A stretch of 64,000 nt of DNA, from positions 1,090,161 to 1,154,160 of the forward strand of contig NZ_RAPZ01000010.1 of assembly GCF_003610375.1 (NCBI RefSeq). The letters run 5' to 3'. The translations under genes and the position numbers were made by a program. Under the pieces are notes generated by a model that saw nothing but the letters and a program-made list of their open reading frames with translations, was not told the DNA's origin and ran no database searches. This document shows, one piece after another, positions 37,408 to 45,247 of the stretch; the stretch's first letter is position 1, and every line of letters starts with the position of its first letter. Source of the DNA: Sphingomonas sp. PP-CC-1A-547. GTDB taxonomy: Bacteria; Pseudomonadota; Alphaproteobacteria; Sphingomonadales; Sphingomonadaceae.

Positions 37408-40089
37408 TCACTGCCCGGTCGCGGCGGTTATGCGGACCGAATCGATCCAGAACACGCCGGGCTGCCCACCACGCTCGCGCAGGTTGAGCCCCAGGACCTG
37501 CACCGGACAGCTGGTTTCGACCGTGACGACACCAGCCATCTGCCGCCAGCCGGCCCCTCGCCCGTCGAGCGCGATGCCGTCGGTCGTGATCGTCGCCGGT
37601 CGACCGGCGCACGTCAGCGAAAGCGTGGCCGGCACGTCGGAACCGCGAACCATCGCGCTCACCCGCCAGCGGCCCGGCGGCAAGGTGATCGCCTGCGCCA
37701 GCGCGGTGCCGCTCGACAGCCCGTCCGAGACGATCTGCAGTGCGTGGCCGCTGCCGTCCGCGCCGCGATCCGCCGGGATCACGCGTACGCCCGGCAAGCT
37801 CGGTGCGCCCCAGGCATAGGGGATGACCCCACCCGGCAGCGGTGACGGCAACGCCTCGAACCCGCCATCCGCGACCAGTCCGCGGCCACCGCTCGCGAGC
37901 CAGACCTGACGCGCGCCGGCCACGTCGCCCCTGTCACCGAGCTGCCAGCGGATCAGCGTGGTTTCCAGCGGCGTCGCGGCGACGCCCGCCTTCTGCAGCT
38001 TGCCAAGAAACTCGAGCGTGCGCGGCACCGATTCGGCAGCATCCTTGGCGATCAGGTTGAAGAACCCCTGCCGCCATTTGGGCGCATCGCCGAGGCGCGC
38101 GACGACCGCATCGACGCCGCCGGGCGACAGATAGGTGCGGCGCATCTGAGGCATCAGCGCGTCGGGCAGCTGGGCACGGCGCAACAGCGCGTCGATACGC
38201 TCTGCGGCGACACCCGTGCTGCCAACCTCCAGCGCGCGTTCCGCCAGCCACAATTGCATCAGCGTATCGCGCCAGCCCAGCGCGGCGCCCGCCTGTAGCA
38301 ACGCGCTGCCGCGCACCGGCTGGTCGATCGCGAGATCGGCATAGCCGTGCGCGCGGACTGCCCCCGCGTCGATCGGGTCGATCGCCAGCGCACGGGCCGC
38401 AGCAGCGCGTGCCGCGGCTGGCTGGCTGGCGAGTTGCTCGGCATTGGCAAGCGCCGACCAGGCGCTGGCGGACCACGGCGAGACCGTCGTCGCGGCCGCG
38501 GGCTGGCCGCGCAACGTCAGGAAGCGCCCGGCCGCATCGCCACTCGCCGCCAACCCGATAATGGCCGCGACGATCGTCATCGTTATCGTCGAGGGCGTCC
38601 AGGCGAAGGAAGCGGTCGTGCGGGACTGCGGACGACCGACCGCGGCGATCAGGCCGAGCGCGGCGCCGAACAGGCCTGCGATCCCCGCCATGCGCAGTGG
38701 ATAATCGACCAGGGAAAACAGCAGGATCAGCGCGATCGCCGCACCGCCCGCGACCAGTGTCGCGCGCTCCTGACGCGTGCCGGCGTGGCGATCGCCGCTC
38801 TGCCGGTCGCTCGCGCCGCGAACGCCTGCGCGGCGCCAACCCGATACGAGCGCGACGATCAGCACGATCAGCCCTGCCGCGATCAGGATCGCCGCGGGCA
38901 GCCCCCCTTCGAGGACGAGTTCGAGAAAATCATTGTGCGCGTGATTGACGCTCAGCGGCGAAACCTGCCCGAGTGGCTCGACGCTCCGATAGACTCGCTC
39001 GAAACTGCCAAAGCCGGTGCCGAACGGGAATGTCTCGCGGACGATGTAGAGCGAGTTCTCCCAATATTGATAGCGCAGTTCTTCGGCGACCGTGGTGAAG
39101 CGGGCGAACAGGCGCTGGACCAGATCGGTGCGCGACAACAGGAGACCGCCGACGACATAGAGCGCGGCGGCCGCAGCGACCGACTTGCCCGTGCGCCGAA
39201 CGTCGCCGACCAGGGCGAATGCGACGATCAGCGAAATCGGCAGCAACAGCAACGCGGTGCGCGAACTGGTCGCGAGAATGCCGAGCGACAGGAAACCGAT
39301 GACGCCGAGCATCCCGAGCCGGCGCGCCGCCCCCGTGCCCATCACGCCCGGTACCGCAGCGAAGACGATCGACACCAGCAGGAACGTCGCCTGGTGATTG
39401 CGGTTGACGAAGAAGCCGACGCCGAACCCGCGATGCGCGGTTTCGTACAGGACCGGCGCGCTGCCGCCTGCCGCGACCTGCAGCGCGGCGAGCACCGTCG
39501 AGATCACCGCGGCAATGACGATCAGCCGCAGCATCGTCACGCGCGACTGGAGCGGAAGTACCGCCACCGTCAGCATCGCGGCCAACGGCACGAGCAACGT
39601 GAGCAACGCGGTAAAGGTCGTATCGGGCGTCATGCTGAACGCGTGCCACCGGGTCGTCCAGCCGAGCAGCGTGAAGATCTGTACCGCCGTCTCGCGCGCC
39701 GGCAGGCCATGCCACCAGCTCGCGGGCAGCGGCACCAGTTGCGCCACCAGCACGAGCGCCGCAGCGGCGAACACCAGCAGGAAGCGGCTCAGTGCGACCG
39801 ATCTCGTGGCGGTCGTCGCGGACGCAAGCGTATTGATTTCGGAGGGCGCCGGACGCGCGGCGCGGACGATCAGGATAAGCGCCAGAATTTGTGCGGCAAG
39901 TTCGATCAGCGGATAGCCAGTGCCCGCGCCCCCGCCGAACAGCAGGACCGCCAGGAACACCACCAACGGCGCATGGGCCCGCCATGGCGCCGACAAACCG
40001 AACCTGTCAGTGCGAGACCGTCCGCTCGACCTGCCGCCAGACCGGCCACTCTCTCTTCGAGAGCCGCGACGCTCATTCATGCCGCTCAT
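37408..40089 (-). CDS. Very large O-antigen ligase/polymerase-like membrane protein
   Basis: An 893-residue protein, about twice the usual length of WaaL/Wzy proteins. After an Arg/Ser-rich N-terminus (1-40) come about 12 membrane segments; the O-antigen ligase signature region around VNHAHNDFLELVLEGGLPAA is near 400. A soluble helical region (about 550-730) with repeat-like Ala/Arg-rich helices, TPR-like in character, follows. The last 150 residues (FEALPSPLPGG...PGVFWIDSVRIT) look like a beta-sandwich carbohydrate-binding domain. Likely polymerase or ligase for the set 1 glycan, with its own glycan-binding part. The ATG at 40089 is followed by a second ATG three codons later. Confidence 0.85.
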   Translation of the reverse strand: MSGMNERRGSRRESGRSGGRSSGRSRTDRFGLSAPWRAHAPLVVFLAVLLFGGGAGTGYPLIELAAQILALILIVRAARPAPSEINTLASATTATRSVALSRFLLVFAAAALVLVAQLVPLPASWWHGLPARETAVQIFTLLGWTTRWHAFSMTPDTTFTALLTLLVPLAAMLTVAVLPLQSRVTMLRLIVIAAVISTVLAALQVAAGGSAPVLYETAHRGFGVGFFVNRNHQATFLLVSIVFAAVPGVMGTGAARRLGMLGVIGFLSLGILATSSRTALLLLPISLIVAFALVGDVRRTGKSVAAAAALYVVGGLLLSRTDLVQRLFARFTTVAEELRYQYWENSLYIVRETFPFGTGFGSFERVYRSVEPLGQVSPLSVNHAHNDFLELVLEGGLPAAILIAAGLIVLIVALVSGWRRAGVRGASDRQSGDRHAGTRQERATLVAGGAAIALILLFSLVDYPLRMAGIAGLFGAALGLIAAVGRPQSRTTASFAWTPSTITMTIVAAIIGLAASGDAAGRFLTLRGQPAAATTVSPWSASAWSALANAEQLASQPAAARAAAARALAIDPIDAGAVRAHGYADLAIDQPVRGSALLQAGAALGWRDTLMQLWLAERALEVGSTGVAAERIDALLRRAQLPDALMPQMRRTYLSPGGVDAVVARLGDAPKWRQGFFNLIAKDAAESVPRTLEFLGKLQKAGVAATPLETTLIRWQLGDRGDVAGARQVWLASGGRGLVADGGFEALPSPLPGGVIPYAWGAPSLPGVRVIPADRGADGSGHALQIVSDGLSSGTALAQAITLPPGRWRVSAMVRGSDVPATLSLTCAGRPATITTDGIALDGRGAGWRQMAGVVTVETSCPVQVLGLNLRERGGQPGVFWIDSVRITAATGQ

Positions 40090-40426
40090 GCGGAACGCCC
40101 CCACGCACTGTAGCGATGATGTTCGCTGCGGCACAGCATGACGATCATGTCCACCGGGTCATGCAATCTCGCGCTTGCCGTCAGCGATCGTACGTCACGT
40201 AAAGCCATCGATGGACCGCTTCGATAAGGACTGGGACAGGCAGGTGAGCCCGCCAGGCGATCGATCGTCGCAATCGGCCGGGACGACCGTGCGGATTCGT
40301 CGATCCACAGCAATTGGCGAAGATCACGCCCCCAGCCGGCAAGTCATCGACGTCACCGTCCGGACGTTTTTGACGTTACCGAACGCGACCGTGGATCAAA
40401 AACCACTGAAAGGCACAAAAAGATAA
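40090..40426. other. Gap upstream of the set 1 operon, no gene seen
   Basis: About 340 bases without a supported reading frame. It should hold the promoter of the O-antigen ligase-like gene and perhaps of the whole minus-strand set 1. I see no repeat family member and no convincing -35/-10 pair. Confidence 0.5.
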
Positions 40427-40456
40427 AGGCGAAGCACTCGTTCGAATGCTTCGCCT
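40427..40456 (-). terminator. Intrinsic terminator after small secreted protein gene
   Basis: Perfect 10-base-pair stem AGGCGAAGCA / TGCTTCGCCT with a 10-base loop, followed on the minus strand by TTATCTTTTTG. A good rho-independent terminator for the 90-residue protein gene. Confidence 0.85.
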
Positions 40457-40501
40457 CAATAACTCTCGCGATCGCGTGCCTAGCGAGGCAGCGTCAGCCG
40501 A

Positions 40502-40774
40502 TCAGTTCGGGCTGGAGTCGTCGTCACCACCGCTGGCAACGACCGCAACCACTGCAACCAGGGCAACGACACCGAGCAACGGCAGCAGGAATGGCGCGCC
40601 AGCAAGATCATTCTTGCGCTTGGCCGACGTTCCGATGCGCGTCGGCGAACCGGCAGCATCGACCATCTTTACGCTGTCGAAGCTGACTGCTTGCGGACGC
40701 GCCGGTGCTGCATACGCGGTACCGATGAAAGCCTGGCTAGCGAGCGCCGCTCCAAGAATGATCTTTTTGAACAT
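40502..40774 (-). CDS. Small exported protein with C-terminal hydrophobic segment (90 residues)
   Basis: Signal peptide MFKKIILGAALASQAFIGTA, a short polar middle (SFDSVKMVDAAGSP), one membrane segment (about 60-80) and an acidic end GGDDDSSPN. The layout (signal, spacer, helix, charged tail) suggests a membrane-anchored small protein; the tail is acidic rather than the basic cluster of exosortase targets. A strong terminator and a plausible promoter show that it is an independent transcript, perhaps well expressed. Family not recognised. It lies between the two polysaccharide export sets. Confidence 0.7.
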   Translation of the reverse strand: MFKKIILGAALASQAFIGTAYAAPARPQAVSFDSVKMVDAAGSPTRIGTSAKRKNDLAGAPFLLPLLGVVALVAVVAVVASGGDDDSSPN

Positions 40775-40816
40775 GATTTCCGACCCCTGAATACGGCGTT
40801 TCCGCGCCTATACTTC

Positions 40817-40845
40817 AGTTACTCACGTGCTGGCAGAAGAGTCAA
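40817..40845 (-). promoter_or_regulatory. Possible sigma-70 promoter of the 90-residue protein gene
   Basis: On the minus strand, TTGACT and GTAACT are 17 bases apart and about 45 bases upstream of the ATG at 40774. The -35 is good, the -10 weak. Confidence 0.35.
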
Positions 40846-40952
40846 GTACAGGGATCGCACCACTAACCTGGATCAATTGCCCAAATTGCATGTTCCTTAC
40901 AATAGGACCGTTTGTTTTTTACAATTTGCTGCAGTTGCTCACTTCCGTGAGT

Positions 40953-41678
40953 TCACATTGGCAACGAGACAGCAAGTATGTCCCTTTTTTCACCTTCCAA
41001 GTAGATCGCACTGAGAACGCCTGTTCGATACGCACCGGTATCGATACCAATCCGGTTCTCGCGGACATCGACATCGGGGGTAATGCTGTGTCCGTGGACG
41101 ACGACCGCACCGAAATCGCGTTCGGACCGGAGGAACTCGCTTCGGATCCACAGCATGTCGTCGCGCACCTGCCGCGCAAGCGCGACACCGGGACGAACAC
41201 CCGCATGGACGAAGTAATAGTCTCCGGACTGGACACTGAGTGGCAATTGACGAAGCCAGGCGAGCCACTGCCGCGGGATCGCGCGTCGCGCGCTATTCAT
41301 ATAGTCGCGTGGGTCGTCGTCGGTGCGCAGCGGTGCGATGCCGAAGCTGGCGAGCGTCGCATCGCCGCCTACCGCAAGCCATCGCCGCAATGCGTCCGGA
41401 TCGCCGTCGAGCGCCTGAAGCATCGCCTCTTCATGATTGCCGAGCAGGACGATGACGCGGCTATTCTGGCGCTGGAGACCATAAAGCATTGCCAGCACCT
41501 CGGCGCTTTGCGGCCCGCGATCGACGACGTCTCCGATCAAAACCACGTAGAGCGAGCGAGCCGCCGGCAAGCTTGCAGAATGCTCGCCGATCCGCGCGAT
41601 CAACATCTGGAGAAGGTCGTATCGGCCGTGGATGTCACCGATGGCATATATTCGGTCACCAGAATCGGTGCTTGGCAA
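40953..41678 (-). CDS. Calcineurin-like serine/threonine phosphatase
   Basis: A 241-residue metallophosphoesterase of the bacterial PPP type (PrpA/PphA or ApaH-like). Metal-site motifs are GDIHGR (14-19), GDVVDRG (49-55), GNHEE (80-84) and HGHS near 195. The start is TTG at 41678 with GGAG 8 bases upstream; no in-frame ATG precedes the first conserved strand. It stands between the two tyrosine-autokinase sets, so it might dephosphorylate a polysaccharide-system protein, but PPP enzymes are not the usual partners of BY-kinases. Confidence 0.85.
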   Translation of the reverse strand: MPSTDSGDRIYAIGDIHGRYDLLQMLIARIGEHSASLPAARSLYVVLIGDVVDRGPQSAEVLAMLYGLQRQNSRVIVLLGNHEEAMLQALDGDPDALRRWLAVGGDATLASFGIAPLRTDDDPRDYMNSARRAIPRQWLAWLRQLPLSVQSGDYYFVHAGVRPGVALARQVRDDMLWIRSEFLRSERDFGAVVVHGHSITPDVDVRENRIGIDTGAYRTGVLSAIYLEGEKRDILAVSLPM

Positions 41679-42090
41679 CGCAACATCTCCGGTATAGCGT
41701 TTCCCGCAAGGTCGTGGGGGAAGCGCGGCGATCTAACTTGAATATGCCATTGCGATCAATTGGTTCGATTGCTGGAATATCAAAGTCTGCGATAGTGGAG
41801 CACTGCACATCCCATGGGCTGGCCGATAATTGAAGAGGGCCAGTCACGGACGGTATGCACCAAGTCGAGCATGATCCCGATGGACTGGTGGCGCAAGATG
41901 GGGACGCGACAAAGTGGCTGAGGTCGGATCAACGTCAGCCCGTTCCCTGCCCGAGCGGTTCTTCGTGAACCCGGGCAATGACAGCGATACTGCCGCATCC
42001 TCGGCGGATTCTACCCCGCGGCGAACGAATACACCCGTTGCATCGATCGATCATTTGCGCTTCCCGGTAAATCCGGATAGCGGCACCCTG
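41679..42090. other. Gap or 5' region before the ALG14-like gene
   Basis: About 410 bases between the divergent phosphatase and the conserved start of the ALG14-like gene. The frame of the latter stays open back to a GTG at 41914 and would add 59 Ser/Thr/Asp-rich residues without family similarity. The region probably holds divergent promoters, including that of set 2. Confidence 0.4.
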
Positions 42091-42537
42091 ATGCGCGTCC
42101 TGCTTGTCGCCTCGGCCGGTGGGCATTGGATCGAACTTCACCGCCTTCGCGCGGCGTTCGTCGGCGCGGACTGCCAATTCGTCAGTACGTCCAAAGGCAT
42201 GACGCCGCCGCTCGGCGACCGCGAGGTTCTCGAAATCGCCGACACGGCGAGGGATTCGGCCTGGGCGATGGCACCTACCCTGCTTGGCTTGCTGCGGGTC
42301 TTCCGCGCGTTCGATCCAGACCTGGTCGTGTCGACCGGTGCCGCACCGGGCGCGCTGGCGCTGATGATCGCCAAGATGTTCGGCGCACGAACGATCTGGA
42401 TCGACAGCATCGCCAACAGCGAAACATTATCGCTGTCGGGGCGCCTCGTGAAGCCGTTCGCCGATCTGCGAATCGCGCAGTGGCAACATCTCGCCGACGA
42501 GAACCCATCGCTGCGTTACCTAGGGCAAATCCTGTGA
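42091..42537 (+). CDS. ALG14-like subunit of a two-part glycosyltransferase
   Basis: A 148-residue protein similar to ALG14/CpsF-type subunits (PssD, Cps14F), which anchor and activate the catalytic ALG13-like partner. Signature: MRVLLVASAGGHWIELHRL at the start and DLVVSTGAAPGALALMIAK, then WIDSIANSETLSLSGRLV. In sphingans the equivalent step adds glucuronic acid to the lipid-linked first sugar; that specificity is inferred. The ATG at 42091 fits family starts. Its TGA overlaps the partner's GTG (GTGA). Confidence 0.85.
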   Translation: MRVLLVASAGGHWIELHRLRAAFVGADCQFVSTSKGMTPPLGDREVLEIADTARDSAWAMAPTLLGLLRVFRAFDPDLVVSTGAAPGALALMIAKMFGARTIWIDSIANSETLSLSGRLVKPFADLRIAQWQHLADENPSLRYLGQIL

Positions 42538-43094
42538 TTCTGGTGTCCGTCGGTACGCAATTGCCTTTCGATCGGCTGATCCGCGCGGTCGACGGGTGGG
42601 CGGTCGACCATGGTCGCTCCGATGTGATCGCGCAGGTCGGCCCGACCCGCTATCGCCCGGTTGCCCTGAAGAGCTTTGCGCACGTCGCCTATGACGTCTT
42701 CCGCGATCTGCAGAAGGAGTGTCGCGTGATGGTGTGCCATGCGGGCATGGGATCGATCATCACCGCGATGGAATTCGGCAAGCCGATCATCGTGATGCCG
42801 CGAAACCACAAGCTCGGCGAACATCGCAACGGCCACCAGTTCGCGACCTTGCGGCAATTTGGCGATCGCCCCGGCATCTACCCTGCGGACACGGAAGTCG
42901 AACTGCGCGCGCTGCTCGAGCGGGTCGATGACCTGACTGCGTATCCGACGCTCAATACCATCGCCTCGGATGCGTTTGTCGAGCAATTGGCGGAGATCGT
43001 TCATCGACCCGCCAAGACCTCCAAGGTCCGACAACTACGGCATTTTCTCTCCGGCAAACGAGGCGGTGAGCCCGACAGACCCGGTCTCCGATAG
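42534..43094 (+). CDS. ALG13-like catalytic subunit of a two-part glycosyltransferase
   Basis: A 186-residue GT28 C-terminal-domain protein. It starts VILVSVGTQLPFDRLIRAV and carries the nucleotide-sugar-binding stretch VCHAGMGSIITAMEFGKPIIVMPRN with KLGEHRNGHQ. Together with the preceding ALG14-like subunit it forms one GT-B enzyme (like Cps14F/Cps14G or PssD/PssE), acting at the inner face of the membrane on the undecaprenyl-linked sugar. GTG start by overlap, so the two subunits are made together. Confidence 0.87.
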   Translation: MILVSVGTQLPFDRLIRAVDGWAVDHGRSDVIAQVGPTRYRPVALKSFAHVAYDVFRDLQKECRVMVCHAGMGSIITAMEFGKPIIVMPRNHKLGEHRNGHQFATLRQFGDRPGIYPADTEVELRALLERVDDLTAYPTLNTIASDAFVEQLAEIVHRPAKTSKVRQLRHFLSGKRGGEPDRPGLR

Positions 43095-43162
43095 ATACCG
43101 CGATGCAACAAATTACCTTGATGCTTTAGTATCGGCATGTTAGCCAAGAACTGACAGTGTAA

Positions 43163-43750
43163 ATGGGGGTTTGCGTGAAAAATAGAGCGGCTTTTGTCTT
43201 GCTAGCCGCCTTTGCGCTTGCCGGATGTTCGAAATCCGGCCCGCCCCCTATTTCGAGCGGTGAACGCTATGCCGAGGGCGCAGCGAGCGACGACATCTAC
43301 AAACTAGGCGCTGGCGACAAGATTCGCGTCATTGTTTACAATGAACCGCAATTGAGCGGTGATTTCTCGGTCAGCAGCGATGGCGAGATCTCGCTACCGC
43401 TGATCGGCAACGTGCAGGTCGCGGGCAAGCCGATCGAGCGCGTCACGCAGGAGGTGCAGGCGCGCCTGTCCGATGGCTATCTTCGCGACCCCCGCGTGAA
43501 CATGGAGGTGGCGACCTACCGCCCGTTCTTCATCCTCGGCGAAGTCCGCTCGCCCGGCCAATATCCCTATCTGAGCGGGCTGACCGCTTTGAATGCGATC
43601 GCCACGGCACAGGGCTATACGCCCCGCGCGCGCAAGGCGACCGTCCGCATCCGCCGGTTCGGCGATCAATATGAGCAGGAATATGTCCTGACGCCCAACC
43701 TGCGGATCTATCCGGGCGACACGATCCGTCTGACGGAGCGGTTTTTCTGA
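43163..43750 (+). CDS. Polysaccharide export outer-membrane lipoprotein (Wza/GumB-like), set 2
   Basis: A 195-residue lipoprotein with lipobox LAGC (lipidated Cys22), Poly_export domain (YKLGAGDKIRVIVYNEPQLS, VSSDGEISLPLIGNVQVAG) and an SLBB part (ILGEVRSPGQYPYLSGLT). Shorter than set 1 and closer to the sphingan GelD/SpsD type. The start is ATG at 43163; an in-frame GTG four codons later would also give a lipoprotein. Followed by the barrel protein and the kinase of set 2. Confidence 0.92.
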   Translation: MGVCVKNRAAFVLLAAFALAGCSKSGPPPISSGERYAEGAASDDIYKLGAGDKIRVIVYNEPQLSGDFSVSSDGEISLPLIGNVQVAGKPIERVTQEVQARLSDGYLRDPRVNMEVATYRPFFILGEVRSPGQYPYLSGLTALNAIATAQGYTPRARKATVRIRRFGDQYEQEYVLTPNLRIYPGDTIRLTERFF

Positions 43751-43827
43751 TACCGAGCACGATCCGGTCAGGCCGGTCGATACGCTATCGCTTGTTTTCG
43801 ACGAGCCGGACCTGGGACGCGGACGAT

Positions 43828-45183
43828 ATGACGGGGGTACGCAGCATCACGCAGACGCGCGCCGCGTCTAGGCACCGGGCCGCCGCGCTGTGGCTTCGCG
43901 GTACATTGATCGCAGCGTCCGCGCTTACCCCCGCCGTTGCCGCCGCGCAGACCAGCAGCCTGTTGCTGCCGCCCGCGACAACCAGCGGTGACGACTATGA
44001 TCGTGGTCACAATGTCGGTGTCGTCGAACGCGGGCGGCCCGAATATGACGCGCTGGGCGTCCGGCTCGGCAGTTTTATCGTAAACCCGCAGCTGAACACG
44101 TCGATCGGTTACAGCGACAACATCTTCAACGACAACACGAACAAGAAGTCCGACGTCTACACGTCGTTCGAACCCTATGTGAACGTGGCGTCCGACTGGT
44201 CGGTGCATCAGTTGCGGCTTACCGGCGCTGCGGACATCCGGCGTTTCGCCAAGCAGACAATCCGCAATCAGGATGCGTGGAACGTCCAGGGCAGCGGCCG
44301 CATCGACGTGACGCGCGACCTGACGGTGCGGCTCGACGCACAGGCAGACCGGACGTACGAGTCGCCGTTCTCCGCCGATGTCGTCGCGAATCTGATCGAG
44401 CCGTCGCGGTATCTGCGGACGTTCCTCGGAACCCGGACGTCGTACGATTCTGGCCGGTCGCGCGTGATCGGGACGATCGATCGCACCTCGTACGAATTCA
44501 GTTCGGTGCGCTTTGCGGACGGGTTGATCCGCGACCAGCGGTATCGCGATCGCGTCACCTATGCCGGCACCGGCACGTATGAACTCGGTTTCAGCCCCAG
44601 CCTGTCTCTCTACACGCGGCTCGAGGCCGACCGGAACAATTATGGTCTTGCGCAGGCGTTCGGCGCACCGAACCGCGATTCGAACGGCTATCGCGGCGTG
44701 TTCGGATCGAATTTCGATATCGCCGGCGTCGCGCGCGGCACCGTCGGCATCGGCTATAGTTACCGCAAGTTCGACGCGAGCCAGACGTATCGCACGACGA
44801 GCGGCCTGTCGGTCGAGGCACGCGCGGACTGGTTTCCGAGCGAACTCACGACGGTCGGTATTCTCCTGCAACGCCGGTTGATCGACGTCGACTTGTCCAA
44901 CGCGGGCAGTTCATGGGATAACCGGATCCGAGTCACGGTCGATCACGAACTTCTGTACAATCTGATCGTCACGGTCGGTGGCGAAGTCAGCAAGCGCGAG
45001 TATCCGGAGCGGTCGAGTTCCACGCAAGTCTATCGCGCGGAAGTCGGCAGCCGCTACCAGATCACGCGATGGCTCGGTCTCGATGCGAACATCGGCTACG
45101 GATCCAACAAACCGAGCGGCGTCGGCCTCGGCAATCCTTTTGACGAGTTGCGTGCACGTTTCTCGATCCGTATCAGACGATAG
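43828..45183 (+). CDS. Outer-membrane beta-barrel protein of the polysaccharide locus
   Basis: A 451-residue exported protein; signal peptide about 20-46 after a polar lead, then many alternating strands (IGYSDNIFNDN, RLTGAADIRRFAK, VSKREYPERS) to the C-terminal RARFSIRIRR. The GYSDNIF motif near the N-terminus of the barrel is typical of the outer-membrane barrels (BBP2_2 type) next to GumB/GelD genes in alphaproteobacteria, such as GelF-like proteins. Probably helps export or assemble the glycan at the outer membrane. The ATG at 43828 was chosen over an upstream TTG. Confidence 0.85.
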   Translation: MTGVRSITQTRAASRHRAAALWLRGTLIAASALTPAVAAAQTSSLLLPPATTSGDDYDRGHNVGVVERGRPEYDALGVRLGSFIVNPQLNTSIGYSDNIFNDNTNKKSDVYTSFEPYVNVASDWSVHQLRLTGAADIRRFAKQTIRNQDAWNVQGSGRIDVTRDLTVRLDAQADRTYESPFSADVVANLIEPSRYLRTFLGTRTSYDSGRSRVIGTIDRTSYEFSSVRFADGLIRDQRYRDRVTYAGTGTYELGFSPSLSLYTRLEADRNNYGLAQAFGAPNRDSNGYRGVFGSNFDIAGVARGTVGIGYSYRKFDASQTYRTTSGLSVEARADWFPSELTTVGILLQRRLIDVDLSNAGSSWDNRIRVTVDHELLYNLIVTVGGEVSKREYPERSSSTQVYRAEVGSRYQITRWLGLDANIGYGSNKPSGVGLGNPFDELRARFSIRIRR

Positions 45184-45247
45184 GACGCAACCATGTCTCA
45201 ACTGAAGAACAACGGCCTGTCCGCCAGATACTTAGGAAAATCCTGAC

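Noticed and set aside
40939..40952. CTCAC-TTCC-GTGAG hairpin after the phosphatase gene
   Set aside because: Only five base pairs and no T-run; too weak to call a terminator.
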